A stretch of DNA of 64,000 nt from Flavobacteriaceae bacterium PS02336 (GTDB taxonomy: Bacteria; Bacteroidota; Bacteroidia; Flavobacteriales; Flavobacteriaceae), in the NCBI GenBank assembly GCA_029960065.1, contig JASCOF010000011.1:1-64000 (forward strand). The letters run 5' to 3'. Below, in pieces: positions 24,968 through 34,490 of the stretch (position 1 is its first letter; every line of letters begins with the position of its first letter). The position numbers were made by a program, and so were the translations under genes. The notes under the pieces were generated by a model that worked only from the letters and a program-made list of their open reading frames with translations, was not told the origin of the DNA and made no database searches.

Positions 24968-26413
24968 TTAGAATTCAGCACTTCCAGGAGTTCTTGGGAA
25001 AGGAATTACGTCTCTAATGTTTGTCATTCCAGTTACAAACAATACCAAACGCTCAAAACCTAAACCGAAACCTGCGTGAGTTGCAGAACCAAATCTTCTG
25101 GTGTCTAAATACCAGTATAATTCTTCTTTGTCAATTCCTAGTTTTTCCATTTTCTCAACTAGAACATCGTAGCGTTCTTCTCTTTCAGAACCTCCAACGA
25201 TTTCTCCAATTCCAGGGAAAAGGATATCCATTGCACGAACCGTTTCTCTTCCTGGTTCAGTGTTGTCGTTCAAACGCATGTAAAACGCTTTAATGTTTGC
25301 TGGGTAATCGTATAAAATTACCGGACATTTAAAGTGTTTTTCAACTAAGAAACGTTCGTGTTCTGATTGTAAATCAGCTCCCCATTCGTTGATTAAGTAT
25401 TGGAATTTCTTCTTTTTATTTGGAGTTGAATCTCTTAAAATATCAATTGCTTCCGTGTAAGAAACACGTTTGAAGTTGTTTTCTAATACGAAGTTCAATT
25501 TCTCTAACAAAGCCATTTCACTTCTTTCTGCCTGTGGTTTTGATTTTTCTTCTTCTAAAAGTCTTCCTTCTAAGAATTTCAAATCATCCTGACAATTGTC
25601 TAAAGCATATTTAATCACGTACTGAATAAAATCTTCAGCCAAGTCCATGTTGTCGTCCAAATCGTTGAAAGCAACTTCTGGCTCGATCATCCAGAATTCT
25701 GCAAGGTGACGAGAAGTATTTGAATTCTCAGCTCTAAAAGTTGGTCCAAAAGTATAAATCTGACCCAAAGCCATTGCAAAAGTTTCGCCTTCTAATTGTC
25801 CAGAAACCGTTAAGTTGGTATGTTTTCCAAAGAAATCTTTTTTGAAATCGATGTTTCCTTCTTCATTTTTTGGAAGATTATCCAAAGGCAATGAAGTTAC
25901 TTGAAACATTTCTCCAGCACCTTCAGCGTCAGCTCCAGTAATAATTGGCGTGTTTACATACACAAAACCTTTTTGCTGGAAATAGCTGTGAACTGCATAA
26001 GATAAAACCGAACGCACACGCATAATCGCGCCAAAAGCATTTGTACGGACACGCAAGTGAGCATTTTCACGTAAAAATTCTAAAGAGTGTTTTTTAGGCT
26101 GCATTGGGAATTTCTCCGCATCAGAATCTCCAAGAATTTCAAGTTTGTTTACTTGAATTTCGTATTTCTGACCTGCACCTTTACTTTCAACTAAAGTTCC
26201 AAAAACCGAAACCGCAGCTCCAGTCGTGATTCTTTTTAAAGTCTCTTCGGGCGTATTTTCAAAATCAACAACACATTGTATATTATTAATTGTAGAACCG
26301 TCATTAAGCGCGATGAACTGATTATTTCTAAAAGTTCTCACCCATCCTTTTGCATTCACTTCCTGTAGCGTAGTCGTACTGTTTAATAAGTCTTTAACCT
26401 TTGTGTGTCTCAT
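24968..26413 (-). CDS. asnS: Asparaginyl-tRNA synthetase
   Basis: A 481-residue class IIb synthetase. An N-terminal OB-fold anticodon-binding domain (VNAKGWVRTFRNNQFIALND) leads into the catalytic core with motif 2 (TFRAENSNTSRHLAEFWMIE) and motif 3 (GFGLGFERLVLFVTG), ending RDVIPFPRTPGSAEF. These specify AsnRS rather than AspRS. It includes an insertion typical of bacterial AsnRS near residue 220. It is upstream of rpoN on the same strand with a 92-base gap of ATTAAC/GTTTAATCG repeats. Confidence 0.96.
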   Translation of the reverse strand: MRHTKVKDLLNSTTTLQEVNAKGWVRTFRNNQFIALNDGSTINNIQCVVDFENTPEETLKRITTGAAVSVFGTLVESKGAGQKYEIQVNKLEILGDSDAEKFPMQPKKHSLEFLRENAHLRVRTNAFGAIMRVRSVLSYAVHSYFQQKGFVYVNTPIITGADAEGAGEMFQVTSLPLDNLPKNEEGNIDFKKDFFGKHTNLTVSGQLEGETFAMALGQIYTFGPTFRAENSNTSRHLAEFWMIEPEVAFNDLDDNMDLAEDFIQYVIKYALDNCQDDLKFLEGRLLEEEKSKPQAERSEMALLEKLNFVLENNFKRVSYTEAIDILRDSTPNKKKKFQYLINEWGADLQSEHERFLVEKHFKCPVILYDYPANIKAFYMRLNDNTEPGRETVRAMDILFPGIGEIVGGSEREERYDVLVEKMEKLGIDKEELYWYLDTRRFGSATHAGFGLGFERLVLFVTGMTNIRDVIPFPRTPGSAEF

Positions 26414-26481
26414 TTTAATTTTAGATTTATAGATTGCTGATTTTAGTTTAAAATAAAACCAGTGTTTTTTATATCGAATTG

Positions 26482-26489
26482 CAAATATA
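26482..26489 (-). promoter_or_regulatory. -7 element of asnS
   Basis: On the minus strand TATATTTG matches TAnnTTTG about 70 bases before the asnS ATG. No TTG is visible at the -33 distance. Confidence 0.5.
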
Positions 26490-26533
26490 AACGATAATAA
26501 TTAATTTTTGAAGCTGTTTCCTTCATCAATTCG

Positions 26534-26621
26534 CTTTTAGCTCTTGTTCGGCTTTAAGCTGTATCTTTCTATTTTTAAATAAAAATAGAAAGGATGCTAC
26601 TTTTGAGGTTACAGCTAAAAG
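26534..26621. repeat. Composite inverted repeat
   Basis: The centre is a 13-bp perfect palindrome with a two-base loop (CTTTCTATTTTTA / TAAAAATAGAAAG, 26565-26592). It is enclosed by CTTTTAGCT/AGCTAAAAG and AGCTGTA/TACAGCT arms that could form competing outer stems. It lies in the 237-base gap between asnS and a small gene, which has no other content. Confidence 0.7.
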
Positions 26622-26650
26622 AACTCAAATTATTATTTATTCGCATAAGT

Positions 26651-27085
26651 TTATTTTTGTTCTAGTATGTATTTGAGACTATTGACTTCTGTAATTGCTT
26701 TTTGGATATTTTCTTCAGAGATGGGAACTCGAAATTTGATTCCTTCATAATCTAAATTTGGGCATTTTTGAATTTTATCGCTAATAGTTTTAGTAATAAA
26801 GCTATTCAGTTTCTTCCAAATTTTTATTTCAGATTCACTTTTTTCAGTATAATTATTTTCGGGAGAAATTAAATAATATTTAATCGTTTGAATGTTTTTG
26901 TTTTTAATAGCAATGTTTACTTCGATTAAGGAGTTGCGGTCATTAATATTTTTGCTAATTTCATTTAAATTTGATGATGTAAAGTCATAAATTTCGAGTT
27001 GAATGTCGGAAATTGTGCAACCTTTATCTTGTGAATACATGAAGCTAATATTTAACAAACAAATTAGAATAAATATTTTTTTCAT
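26651..27085 (-). CDS. Uncharacterised exported protein
   Basis: A 144-residue protein with a signal peptide (MKKIFILICLLNISFMYSQ) and a small helical/beta domain containing two Cys residues (KGCTISDI and QKCPNLDY). Not recognised. It is 53 bases from the exporter gene that precedes it on the same strand. It may be cotranscribed with that gene, but this is not shown. Confidence 0.6.
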   Translation of the reverse strand: MKKIFILICLLNISFMYSQDKGCTISDIQLEIYDFTSSNLNEISKNINDRNSLIEVNIAIKNKNIQTIKYYLISPENNYTEKSESEIKIWKKLNSFITKTISDKIQKCPNLDYEGIKFRVPISEENIQKAITEVNSLKYILEQK

Positions 27086-27138
27086 TCGGTTTCAAGTTTT
27101 AAAAATAATAGTATTAAATATGAATTTGAAGAAAAAAA

Positions 27139-29496
27139 CTATCCTTCCAATTCCTCTTTCTTAGTTTTCTTCTTCTCAAAAGTTAAAACCAGCGAAGGTA
27201 AAACAACCAAATTAGCAAACATAGCAAAAACCAAAGTACAAGAAATTAATCCTCCTAACGCAATAGTTCCGCTGAAGCTTGATAACGTAAAAGTCGCAAA
27301 ACCTAAAATCAAAACTACAGAAGTATAAAAAGTACTTACACCAGTTTCTCTCAACGCGCTGAATACCGATTTTTTTACTTTTCCACGGTTTTGAAGCAAG
27401 TCATGTTTGTATTTCGCCATAAACTGAATGGCATTATCTACAGAGATTCCGAAAGCGATACTGAATACCAAAATCGTCGAAGGTTTTAGCGGAATTCCGA
27501 AATAACCCATTAATCCCGAAGTAATACAAAGCGGTAAAATATTCGTAATCAAAGAAGCTGCTACCATTTTGAACGAACGGAATAAGTACAACATCAAAAT
27601 CGCAATCGTCAAAATTGCAAAAAGCAATGATTCAATTAAGTTGTGTGCTAAGTATGTAGTTCCTTTTTGAAAAACCAATGCTTTTCCGGTAATCGTAACT
27701 TCATAACGGTCTTTCGGGAAAATTTCATCGATTTTTTTGCGCAGTTTTCCTTCTACTTTTGCCATTTCGTCCGTTCCGATATCTTTCATGAAGGTGGTGA
27801 TTCTCGCATATTGTCCAGTCGAATCAACATAAGCTTTCATTAAGTTTTCTTTGCTGTTTTTGGTTGCATTTTTAGCATAACCCAAAATAAAAGTCTGTTC
27901 CTGAGAAGTTGGCAATTGGTAATATTCAGGATTTCCGTTGTAGAAAGCCTGTTTTGCATATTTAACCAAGTTTACAACCGAAACTGGTTTTGCCAATTCT
28001 GGAATTTCTGAAATAGTATTTTGCAATTCATCCATTTTACGAATGGTTGAAGGCTTCATAACACCTTTTTTCTTTTTGGTGTCAATCATGATTTCCAACG
28101 GCATAACTCCGTTGAATTCTTTTTCGTAAAATAAAATATCTTTAAAGAAAGAAGCCGTTTTTGGCATTTCGCCAATTAAACTTCCAGAAACTTTCATCTG
28201 TCGTACTCCATTTAAACTGATTACAAAAAGCACCGCGTAAATCGTGTAAACAATCGTTTTTTTGCTTTTAACAATATTAGCAACAACATTCAACAGCGTT
28301 GAAATATATGTTTTGTCTAAATGATATAAGTGTTTTGCTTTTGGCAGCGGCATAAAACTGTAAATAATCGGCACGATAAAAAGTGTCAAAGTATAAACAG
28401 AAAGCACATTGATTGAAGTTACCAAACCAAATTCAAAAAGCAGTTCGTTACCGGTAATCATCAAGGTTGCAAAACCAATTGCAGCTGTTAAATTGGTCAT
28501 TAAAGTCGAAGAACCAATTTTAGAAATCACACGCTGTAAGGCTTTTGCCTGATTGTTGTGTATTTTAATTTCCTGCTGGTATTTGTTAATCAGGAAAATA
28601 CAGTTTGTAATTCCGATTACAATAATCAGCGGCGGAATAATAGCCGTTAAAATGGTGATTTTATAACCAAATAATCCAAGCGTTCCAAACGACCAGGTTA
28701 CGCCGACAATTAAAATACAAATCGAAATAAATGTTGCTCTGAACGAACGGAAGAAGAAAAAGAAAATCAGAGAAACCGTCAATAAAGACGCTCCAATGAA
28801 AAGTCCGATTTCACCTTTCATATTATCTGCATTGATCGTTCTAATATAGGGCATTCCGGAAACTTTAAGATCGATGCCTGTTTCTTTTTCGAATTTAGCA
28901 ATTTTAGGAACTAAATCTTTTAAGATGAAAACCTTTCTTTCAGCCGTGTTTACCAAAGCTTTGTTCATGTAAATTGCAGAACGCACGCTGCCGCTTTCTT
29001 TATTAAATAGCAAGCCTTCGTAAAAAGGAAGGTTGTGAAATAAATCGTATTGAACATTTTTTAGATAATTGGCATCTAAAACTTTGCTTTCGTCAATAAA
29101 TGGCGCTAAAACAAATTTTTGGTTTACGGTATCTTTTTCTAATTTCTTTAAATCGTTTAAAGAAATCACCAAATCTACTTCTTTCGCTTTTTTCAGGCCG
29201 TTCATCAATTCGGTCCAAGCGGCATAATTTTTTGGCGTAAAAAACTTAGGATCTTTAAACCCAATCACAATCAGGTTTCCTTCTTCCCCAAACTTATCCA
29301 GGAATTTTTGATATTCTTTATTGGCAATATGATCTTTCGGAAGCAGATTCGCTTCAGTATAAGTCATAGACAAGTTTTTCCATTGGTAACCAAGGAAAAT
29401 AGTTAACAGAGAAAGAATAACCAAAATAGTTATTCTATTTTTAAGTATAATTCGGGCCAGTTTTTCCCAAAATCCGACTTGGACAGCGTTTTTCAT
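27139..29496 (-). CDS. RND/MMPL-family transporter
   Basis: A 785-residue inner-membrane exporter with 12 spans in two halves. Each half has a span, a large periplasmic loop and five further spans: N-half spans near 18-35 and 230-375, C-half spans near 410-430 and 630-770. Characteristic segments are LPKDHIANKEYQKFLDKFGE, TNLTAAIGFATLMITGNELL and AFGISVDNAIQFMAKYKHDL. The latter carries the Asp of proton-relay type RND proteins. The group (DUF/MMPL, HpnN-like) exports lipids or hydrophobic compounds; the substrate here is unknown. Confidence 0.9.
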   Translation of the reverse strand: MKNAVQVGFWEKLARIILKNRITILVILSLLTIFLGYQWKNLSMTYTEANLLPKDHIANKEYQKFLDKFGEEGNLIVIGFKDPKFFTPKNYAAWTELMNGLKKAKEVDLVISLNDLKKLEKDTVNQKFVLAPFIDESKVLDANYLKNVQYDLFHNLPFYEGLLFNKESGSVRSAIYMNKALVNTAERKVFILKDLVPKIAKFEKETGIDLKVSGMPYIRTINADNMKGEIGLFIGASLLTVSLIFFFFFRSFRATFISICILIVGVTWSFGTLGLFGYKITILTAIIPPLIIVIGITNCIFLINKYQQEIKIHNNQAKALQRVISKIGSSTLMTNLTAAIGFATLMITGNELLFEFGLVTSINVLSVYTLTLFIVPIIYSFMPLPKAKHLYHLDKTYISTLLNVVANIVKSKKTIVYTIYAVLFVISLNGVRQMKVSGSLIGEMPKTASFFKDILFYEKEFNGVMPLEIMIDTKKKKGVMKPSTIRKMDELQNTISEIPELAKPVSVVNLVKYAKQAFYNGNPEYYQLPTSQEQTFILGYAKNATKNSKENLMKAYVDSTGQYARITTFMKDIGTDEMAKVEGKLRKKIDEIFPKDRYEVTITGKALVFQKGTTYLAHNLIESLLFAILTIAILMLYLFRSFKMVAASLITNILPLCITSGLMGYFGIPLKPSTILVFSIAFGISVDNAIQFMAKYKHDLLQNRGKVKKSVFSALRETGVSTFYTSVVLILGFATFTLSSFSGTIALGGLISCTLVFAMFANLVVLPSLVLTFEKKKTKKEELEG

Positions 29497-29516
29497 AAAA
29501 TCTTTAAAAATGGATG

Positions 29517-29524
29517 CAAATGTA
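29517..29524 (-). promoter_or_regulatory. -7 element of the MMPL gene
   Basis: TACATTTG on the minus strand matches TAnnTTTG, about 21 bases before the ATG at 29496. Confidence 0.5.
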
Positions 29525-29583
29525 GTGAAAAGTGCTCGAAATCATAAATTAACCGCTGTATTTTACTTAACGTTAACACAAAT

Positions 29584-29612
29584 TTGAAAGTTTGTTATTT
29601 GTGATATATTTG
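29584..29612 (+). promoter_or_regulatory. Promoter upstream of the YcxB-like gene
   Basis: TTG (29584-29586), an 18-base spacer and TATATTTG (29605-29612) form a full flavobacterial promoter. It leaves a leader of about 165 bases before the ATG at 29783. The leader contains an 18-codon open frame at 29682 with AAGGAT in front, which I do not annotate as a gene. Confidence 0.6.
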
Positions 29613-29782
29613 TTTGTTTTGAGTATTTAATCCTCAGCTTTTCTCATATTTGCAAGTAATTTAAACGTAAGGATAACAGTTATGGCATTTCTTAATAAAA
29701 ACTTGTTTTCTAACACGATGTTATTTCTCTTTTTTTAAATCTGATTCCAATTTTTGATTAATGATTATTAAAACATAATTGT

Positions 29783-30370
29783 ATGGAAATAAAATGTCTA
29801 AATGCGTCCGAAAGCACATTAGAAATAAATAAAGCGTTATGGAAACTAAAAGCTAAAAAAACATCAGTGATTTTAGTTTTATTGTTAGTTTTTAGTTTGT
29901 CTCTTTCTGTTTACGGCGCAATGCATTCTAGCGAGTTTTCTAAAAATGAATCCTATTATTCAGAATCTAATGTTCAGATACTGAGTATTAATAAGTATTC
30001 AAACCGACATGTTTTAGAATCAATTGGTGTCGTTATGACTTTATTAGTGATTTGGATATTATATTATAATAGTTTGAAAAAGAGGATTTTTTTTAGAAAA
30101 GTAGAAGAAAATGCGAAACGATTTCTAGAAATAGGTAATCAATATTCTATTACTATTAATGAAGATCATATAGAATACAATAGTCCTGATATTTATATGA
30201 AGATGAATTGGGTCATATTTTCAAATTACAAGATGTATAAAGAGTATATTTTTATAGGTTTTCGCGATACGGCTTCAATAATTGGAGTAGACAAAAGATG
30301 GTTAAGCAAGGATGATTTGGAGAATTTATTTAACTTGCTTAAAGCAAAAGATATTCAAAAGTTAAATTAA
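29783..30370 (+). CDS. YcxB-like membrane protein
   Basis: A 195-residue protein with two spans (about 28-50 and 78-98) and a C-terminal cytoplasmic domain. In that domain, NQYSITINEDHIEYNSPDIY, MNWVIFSNYKMYKEYIFIGF and the final DDLENLFNLLK follow the pattern of YcxB-like C-terminal domains (beta strands around a Trp). Family assignment is tentative and function unknown. It is 26 bases upstream of the LytS-type kinase gene, so it probably belongs to the same operon. Confidence 0.65.
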   Translation: MEIKCLNASESTLEINKALWKLKAKKTSVILVLLLVFSLSLSVYGAMHSSEFSKNESYYSESNVQILSINKYSNRHVLESIGVVMTLLVIWILYYNSLKKRIFFRKVEENAKRFLEIGNQYSITINEDHIEYNSPDIYMKMNWVIFSNYKMYKEYIFIGFRDTASIIGVDKRWLSKDDLENLFNLLKAKDIQKLN

Positions 30371-30396
30371 AAGCGATTTCTTTAATACTAAACAAT

Positions 30397-31158
30397 ATGC
30401 AGGATAACAACACAACCACTTTTATTTTTTTGGCGATTCTTTTTTTGCTGATTGTCATCATTTGTTTTATGGTGTATCAATTAATGCAGGCCAAAAAAGC
30501 AAAAGAAGATGCCGAAAAGAGTTTTTATGCGCTCGAAGTAAAAGTAAACGACCTTCAATTAGAAAATTTAGAATCAAAACTGAATCCGCATTTATTTAAG
30601 AATATTCTAAATTCGATTCAGTCGCATGCTTATCAAACTTACTTTGCTTTAGATAAATTGGCAAATGTTCTGGATTATATTTTATATGAAAGCAAAAAGA
30701 AATTTGTAACAGCAAAAGAAGAAATCAATTTTGCACTGAATCTAATTGAAATTAATAAAATTAAAATCAGTCCGCTTTTTGAATTAAAGATCAAAACCAA
30801 CATTAATGAAGATGATAAATTGTACGATCAGCCTTTGTTAGCGCCTTTAATTTCAATTGATTTAATCGAAAATGCTTTTAAACATGCCGATCTTCAAAGT
30901 TCTGATGCTTTTATTTCGGTTGTTTTTGAGTTTAAAGACAATGCTTTTTTTATGACTGTTTCGAACAAAATCTCAGATAAAAAAGTGCTGAAAAAGGAGC
31001 GAAGCGGTTTTGGACACGCCACTCTTGAACATCGCTTAAGAATTATTTACAAGAATAATTTCAAACTCGATAAGTTTGTAGAAAACGACATTTATATTGC
31101 TCATCTTAAAATAGATTTACTTGAATACAAAACTGAAATGCTTGCTTCTGGACGATGA
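30397..31158 (+). CDS. LytS-type sensor histidine kinase
   Basis: A 253-residue His_kinase (PF06580-type) protein. One N-terminal membrane span (FIFLAILFLLIVIICFMVYQ) and a short coiled coil precede the phosphoacceptor motif LNPHLFKNILNSIQSHAY. ATP-binding boxes appear as APLISIDLIENAFKHA (N box) and GFGHATLEHRL (G box). There is no periplasmic sensor domain, so the input is probably a membrane or partner protein, possibly the YcxB-like protein upstream. Its end overlaps the response regulator by 38 bases. Confidence 0.88.
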   Translation: MQDNNTTTFIFLAILFLLIVIICFMVYQLMQAKKAKEDAEKSFYALEVKVNDLQLENLESKLNPHLFKNILNSIQSHAYQTYFALDKLANVLDYILYESKKKFVTAKEEINFALNLIEINKIKISPLFELKIKTNINEDDKLYDQPLLAPLISIDLIENAFKHADLQSSDAFISVVFEFKDNAFFMTVSNKISDKKVLKKERSGFGHATLEHRLRIIYKNNFKLDKFVENDIYIAHLKIDLLEYKTEMLASGR

Positions 31159-31840
31159 GCTTCCGGGATTAACTTATTTAAAAATGCTTTGCGAACAGAT
31201 TCCGGAACTGGAAATTGTAAAAACATTTAATAATCCGCAGAAACTTTTGTCTGATATTCCAGATCTGGATTTTGATCTCTTAATTTCTGATATCGAAATG
31301 CCCGGAATGGACGGCTTGCATCTAGCCGAAATGCTGGATAATAAATTGGTGATTTTCTGTACGGCTTATAAAGATTATGCGGCAGATGCTTTTAATATTG
31401 ATGCTGTCGATTACATCACAAAACCGGTCAAACTGGAACGTCTTCAAAAAGCAGTTTCGAAAGCTCTTGAACGTTTCGATAAATCGGATAATTCAAAAAA
31501 ATTCATTCAGCTGAATACAGATAAAGGGAAAACGCTGTTGTATTTCAATAAAATCCAATACATTACAACCGCTGCCAGCGACAGCAGGGATAAAACAGTT
31601 TTATTAGCTGACGGCAGTTTTCTGAATTTAAAAAATGTAAAATTCGATACACTTCTAAAAGAATTACCAGATGCCGATTTCTGTCGAATTAATAAAAAAG
31701 AGATAGTGGCCGTAAAAGCAATAAAATTTTTTAATCATAACGAAATTGTACTGCATCATCTAGAAGAAAACAACAAAAATACTGCCTTAATCTTAAGTGA
31801 AACCTATCGTTCTGATTTTTTGAAAAAAGTAAAGATATAG
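31121..31840 (+). CDS. LytTR-family response regulator with TTG start
   Basis: A 239-residue regulator. The receiver domain spans residues 1-120 (LLLDDELPG acidic pocket, LLISDIEMPGMDG phosphoacceptor Asp, CTAYKDYAADAFN Thr/Ser site, YITKPVK Lys). A LytTR DNA-binding domain spans about 140-239. There is no ATG in the first 11 codons; the receiver fold needs the frame to begin at TTG 31121 (M-NTKLKCLLLDDE), inside the kinase gene. Overlap and rare start suggest translational coupling. It is cognate to the kinase upstream. Confidence 0.9.
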   Translation: MNTKLKCLLLDDELPGLTYLKMLCEQIPELEIVKTFNNPQKLLSDIPDLDFDLLISDIEMPGMDGLHLAEMLDNKLVIFCTAYKDYAADAFNIDAVDYITKPVKLERLQKAVSKALERFDKSDNSKKFIQLNTDKGKTLLYFNKIQYITTAASDSRDKTVLLADGSFLNLKNVKFDTLLKELPDADFCRINKKEIVAVKAIKFFNHNEIVLHHLEENNKNTALILSETYRSDFLKKVKI

Positions 31841-31864
31841 CCATTTGTAACAAATTGTTTTCTT

Positions 31865-31929
31865 TCAGGCTGAGCGGATTCGAAGCCCGATACAGAGTGT
31901 TAAGCTTTCGACTTCGCTCAGGTTGACAA
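31865..31929. repeat. Dispersed inverted repeat, family A
   Basis: CAGGCTGAGCGGATTCGAAG and CTTTCGACTTCGCTCAGGTT face each other around about 20 bases. It lies between the regulator and the antiporter gene and is one of the better preserved copies in the window. Confidence 0.75.
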
Positions 31930-32054
31930 TCATTTCTATAACTTATTACAAAGTTTTTCCATCTTGTTACATACATTGAAAATTAGCTCGAAATTTGCTT
32001 TTTCACTTAAAACTCAGTTCTGATATTTGCGGCAATAAATCAAAAGAACGAGTT

Positions 32055-34325
32055 ATGAATAATATTAAAAACTCTTTATTTTACATAACCATTATCGGCG
32101 GTTTTACGGCGCTGATTTATTGGGTAATTTCAAAAGGAGCCGCATTAGAAGTGGGGCGTAACATCGTACAAAAACAAATCGAAAGCAACCATTGGAACGA
32201 TTTCCTAGATTCGATGGTTCATAATTTACAGCATCCGTTAGCCATTTTATTAGCGCAGATCGTAACGATCATTTTGGTAGCGCGTTTATTTGGATGGTTT
32301 TTTAGAAAAATCGGCCAGCCGTCTGTAATTGGAGAAATGATTGCAGGGATTGTTCTTGGACCGTCTTTGGTCGGAATGTATTTTCCTGAATTTTCTGCCG
32401 CTTTATTTCCAAAAGAATCTTTAGGTAACTTACAGTTTTTAAGCCAGATTGGTTTAATTCTTTTCATGTTCGTTATCGGAATGGAATTGGATCTGAAAGT
32501 ACTTAAAAATAAAGCGCATGATGCCGTTGTAATCAGCCACGCCAGTATTGTAATTCCGTTTGCTTTAGGTCTAACTTTAGCCTATTATATATACCACACT
32601 TTTGCCCCAATTGGTGTTGAATTTTCTTCATTCGGATTATTTATGGGAATTGCGATGAGTATTACTGCTTTTCCGGTTTTGGCGAGAATTGTTCAGGAAA
32701 GAGGCATGCAGAAAACAAAACTCGGCACTATTGCTATTACTTGCGCTGCGGCAGATGATATTACAGCTTGGTGTATTTTGGCTGTTGTAATTGCGATCGT
32801 GAAAGCAGGTTCTTTTACAAGTTCATTATACGTAATTGGTTTAGCGATTTTGTATGTAATTATTATGTTGAAAATCGTTCGTCCGTTCTTGAAACGTGTG
32901 GGAGATTTAAATTCTACTCGCGAAAGTTTGAATAAACCAGTTGTTGCCATTTTCTTTATTACACTTTTAATTTCGGCTTATGCTGCAGAATTAATTGGAA
33001 TTCACGCTTTGTTTGGGGCTTTCTTAGCAGGAGCAATTATGCCTGAGAATAATAAATTTAGAAACATATTTATTGAAAAAGTAGAAGATGTAGCGATTAT
33101 TGTTTTGTTACCGTTGTTCTTTGTCTTTACAGGTTTGCGTACCCAAATTGGTTTGCTGAATGATCCTCAACTGTGGAAAATTACAGGTTTAATTATTGCT
33201 GTTGCTGTTGCTGGTAAATTCTTTGGAAGTGCTTTGGCGGCAAAGTTTGTTGGACAGAGCTGGAAAGATAGTTTAGCAATTGGCGCTTTGATGAATACAC
33301 GCGGTTTAATGGAACTTGTGGTCTTAAATATCGGTTATGATCTTGGCGTTTTATCTACGGAAATTTTTACAATGATGGTAATTATGGCTTTGGTAACCAC
33401 ATTTATGACTGGTCCGGCATTAGATTTTATCGGATTTATTTTTAAAGATAAAGAAACGGCAGTACCACAGGAAATTGGAAATAAAAGCAAATACAAAATC
33501 TTGCTTTCGTTTGCTACGCCGGAAAGAGGAAAAAAGCTGCTTAAAATTGCCAACAGTTTAGTTAAAAAACAACCGGATAATTCTGTTGTAACTGCTATGC
33601 ATTTGTCTTTGAGTACAGAAATTCACTCTTTTGATGTAAAAGATCATGAGAAAAAAATGCTGGCTCCCATTGTAGAAGAATCCAATAAATTGAACCAGAA
33701 TATCGTAAGTCTTTTTAAAGTCTCTAATGATATTGATACTGACATTATTGATTCGGCTAATCACGGAGATTACGATTTGCTTTTAGTAGGTTTAGGACAA
33801 TCTATTTTTGATGGAACACTGCTTGGGAAAATTCTTGGATTTACCACGCGAATTGTAAACCCAGACCGTTTGATTGATAAGTTTACAGGGAAAGAAGGTT
33901 TGTTCGAAAACAATCCATTCGACGAAAGAACCCGTCATATTATTACAAAAGCCAAAATGCCGGTTGGTATTTTTATTGATAAAAACTTAGAAGAGATCAA
34001 TCAGGTATTTATTCCAGTTTTTAGTAAAGAAGATGCTTTTTTAATAGATTATGCCAAAAAATTAATCAATAATAATGGTTCACAAATCACAGTTTTAGAT
34101 GCCAGCGGTGAAGTGAAAAGCACTCGCGAGATTCAGGAAACAATACGTTCTATAGAGCAGATTGCTCCAAATCACATTATGATTATGAATGACAGAACTA
34201 TTAAGAAAGAGTTTTTAGATGGTCAGGATTTAATGATTATAAGCCTTGACAGCTGGAAAAAACTAATAGAATCTCAAAGCACATGGCTGAATAATACGCC
34301 TTCGGTTTTAATTTTGAAACCATAA
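32055..34325 (+). CDS. Cation:proton antiporter (CPA2) with C-terminal USP-like domain
   Basis: A 756-residue inner-membrane protein. After one extra N-terminal span (residues 8-26), the Na+/H+-exchanger domain spans about 60-440. It contains GQPSVIGEMIAGIVLGPSLV, GMELDLKVLK, TCAAADDITAWC (paired Asp) and LMNTRGLMELVVLNIG. The C-terminal 280 residues are soluble and fall into two alpha/beta halves resembling universal-stress domains (KILLSFATPERGKKLLKIAN, DYDLLLVGLGQ, VFIPVFSKEDAFLIDY), a known regulatory arrangement in this family. I start at MNNIKNSLF (32055); an upstream ATG is less likely. Ion specificity is not determinable. Confidence 0.88.
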   Translation: MNNIKNSLFYITIIGGFTALIYWVISKGAALEVGRNIVQKQIESNHWNDFLDSMVHNLQHPLAILLAQIVTIILVARLFGWFFRKIGQPSVIGEMIAGIVLGPSLVGMYFPEFSAALFPKESLGNLQFLSQIGLILFMFVIGMELDLKVLKNKAHDAVVISHASIVIPFALGLTLAYYIYHTFAPIGVEFSSFGLFMGIAMSITAFPVLARIVQERGMQKTKLGTIAITCAAADDITAWCILAVVIAIVKAGSFTSSLYVIGLAILYVIIMLKIVRPFLKRVGDLNSTRESLNKPVVAIFFITLLISAYAAELIGIHALFGAFLAGAIMPENNKFRNIFIEKVEDVAIIVLLPLFFVFTGLRTQIGLLNDPQLWKITGLIIAVAVAGKFFGSALAAKFVGQSWKDSLAIGALMNTRGLMELVVLNIGYDLGVLSTEIFTMMVIMALVTTFMTGPALDFIGFIFKDKETAVPQEIGNKSKYKILLSFATPERGKKLLKIANSLVKKQPDNSVVTAMHLSLSTEIHSFDVKDHEKKMLAPIVEESNKLNQNIVSLFKVSNDIDTDIIDSANHGDYDLLLVGLGQSIFDGTLLGKILGFTTRIVNPDRLIDKFTGKEGLFENNPFDERTRHIITKAKMPVGIFIDKNLEEINQVFIPVFSKEDAFLIDYAKKLINNNGSQITVLDASGEVKSTREIQETIRSIEQIAPNHIMIMNDRTIKKEFLDGQDLMIISLDSWKKLIESQSTWLNNTPSVLILKP

Positions 34326-34349
34326 ATAGTTTAAAATTCCAATTTTTGA

Positions 34350-34394
34350 AATTCCAAATTCCAATTTTCTTATTGGGATTTGGGATTTTTTTTT
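34350..34394 (+). terminator. Terminator of the antiporter gene
   Basis: AATTCCAAATTCCAA and TTGGGATTTGGGATT form a 15-bp stem with G:U pairs, followed by seven T. The same design recurs at 47073 and 54658. Confidence 0.85.
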
Positions 34395-34402
34395 GCGCAG
34401 TA

Positions 34403-34431
34403 CTTTGTCAAAGTTTTAAACTTTGACAAAG
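34403..34431. repeat. CTTTGTCAAAG palindrome, second copy
   Basis: Arms CTTTGTCAAAGTTT and AAACTTTGACAAAG with a one-base centre. It differs from the 19506 and 54597 copies at one or two central bases. Confidence 0.85.
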
Positions 34432-34490
34432 ATTTTACGTTCAAAGAGAAAGTTGGAATTTGGAATTTAAAAAAATTTTGGAATTAAATT

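Noticed and set aside
29682..29738. 18-codon frame with AAGGAT before it
   Set aside because: It has a fair ribosome site and lies in a long leader, but the peptide (MAFLNKNLFSNTMLFLFF) has no features that separate it from chance.
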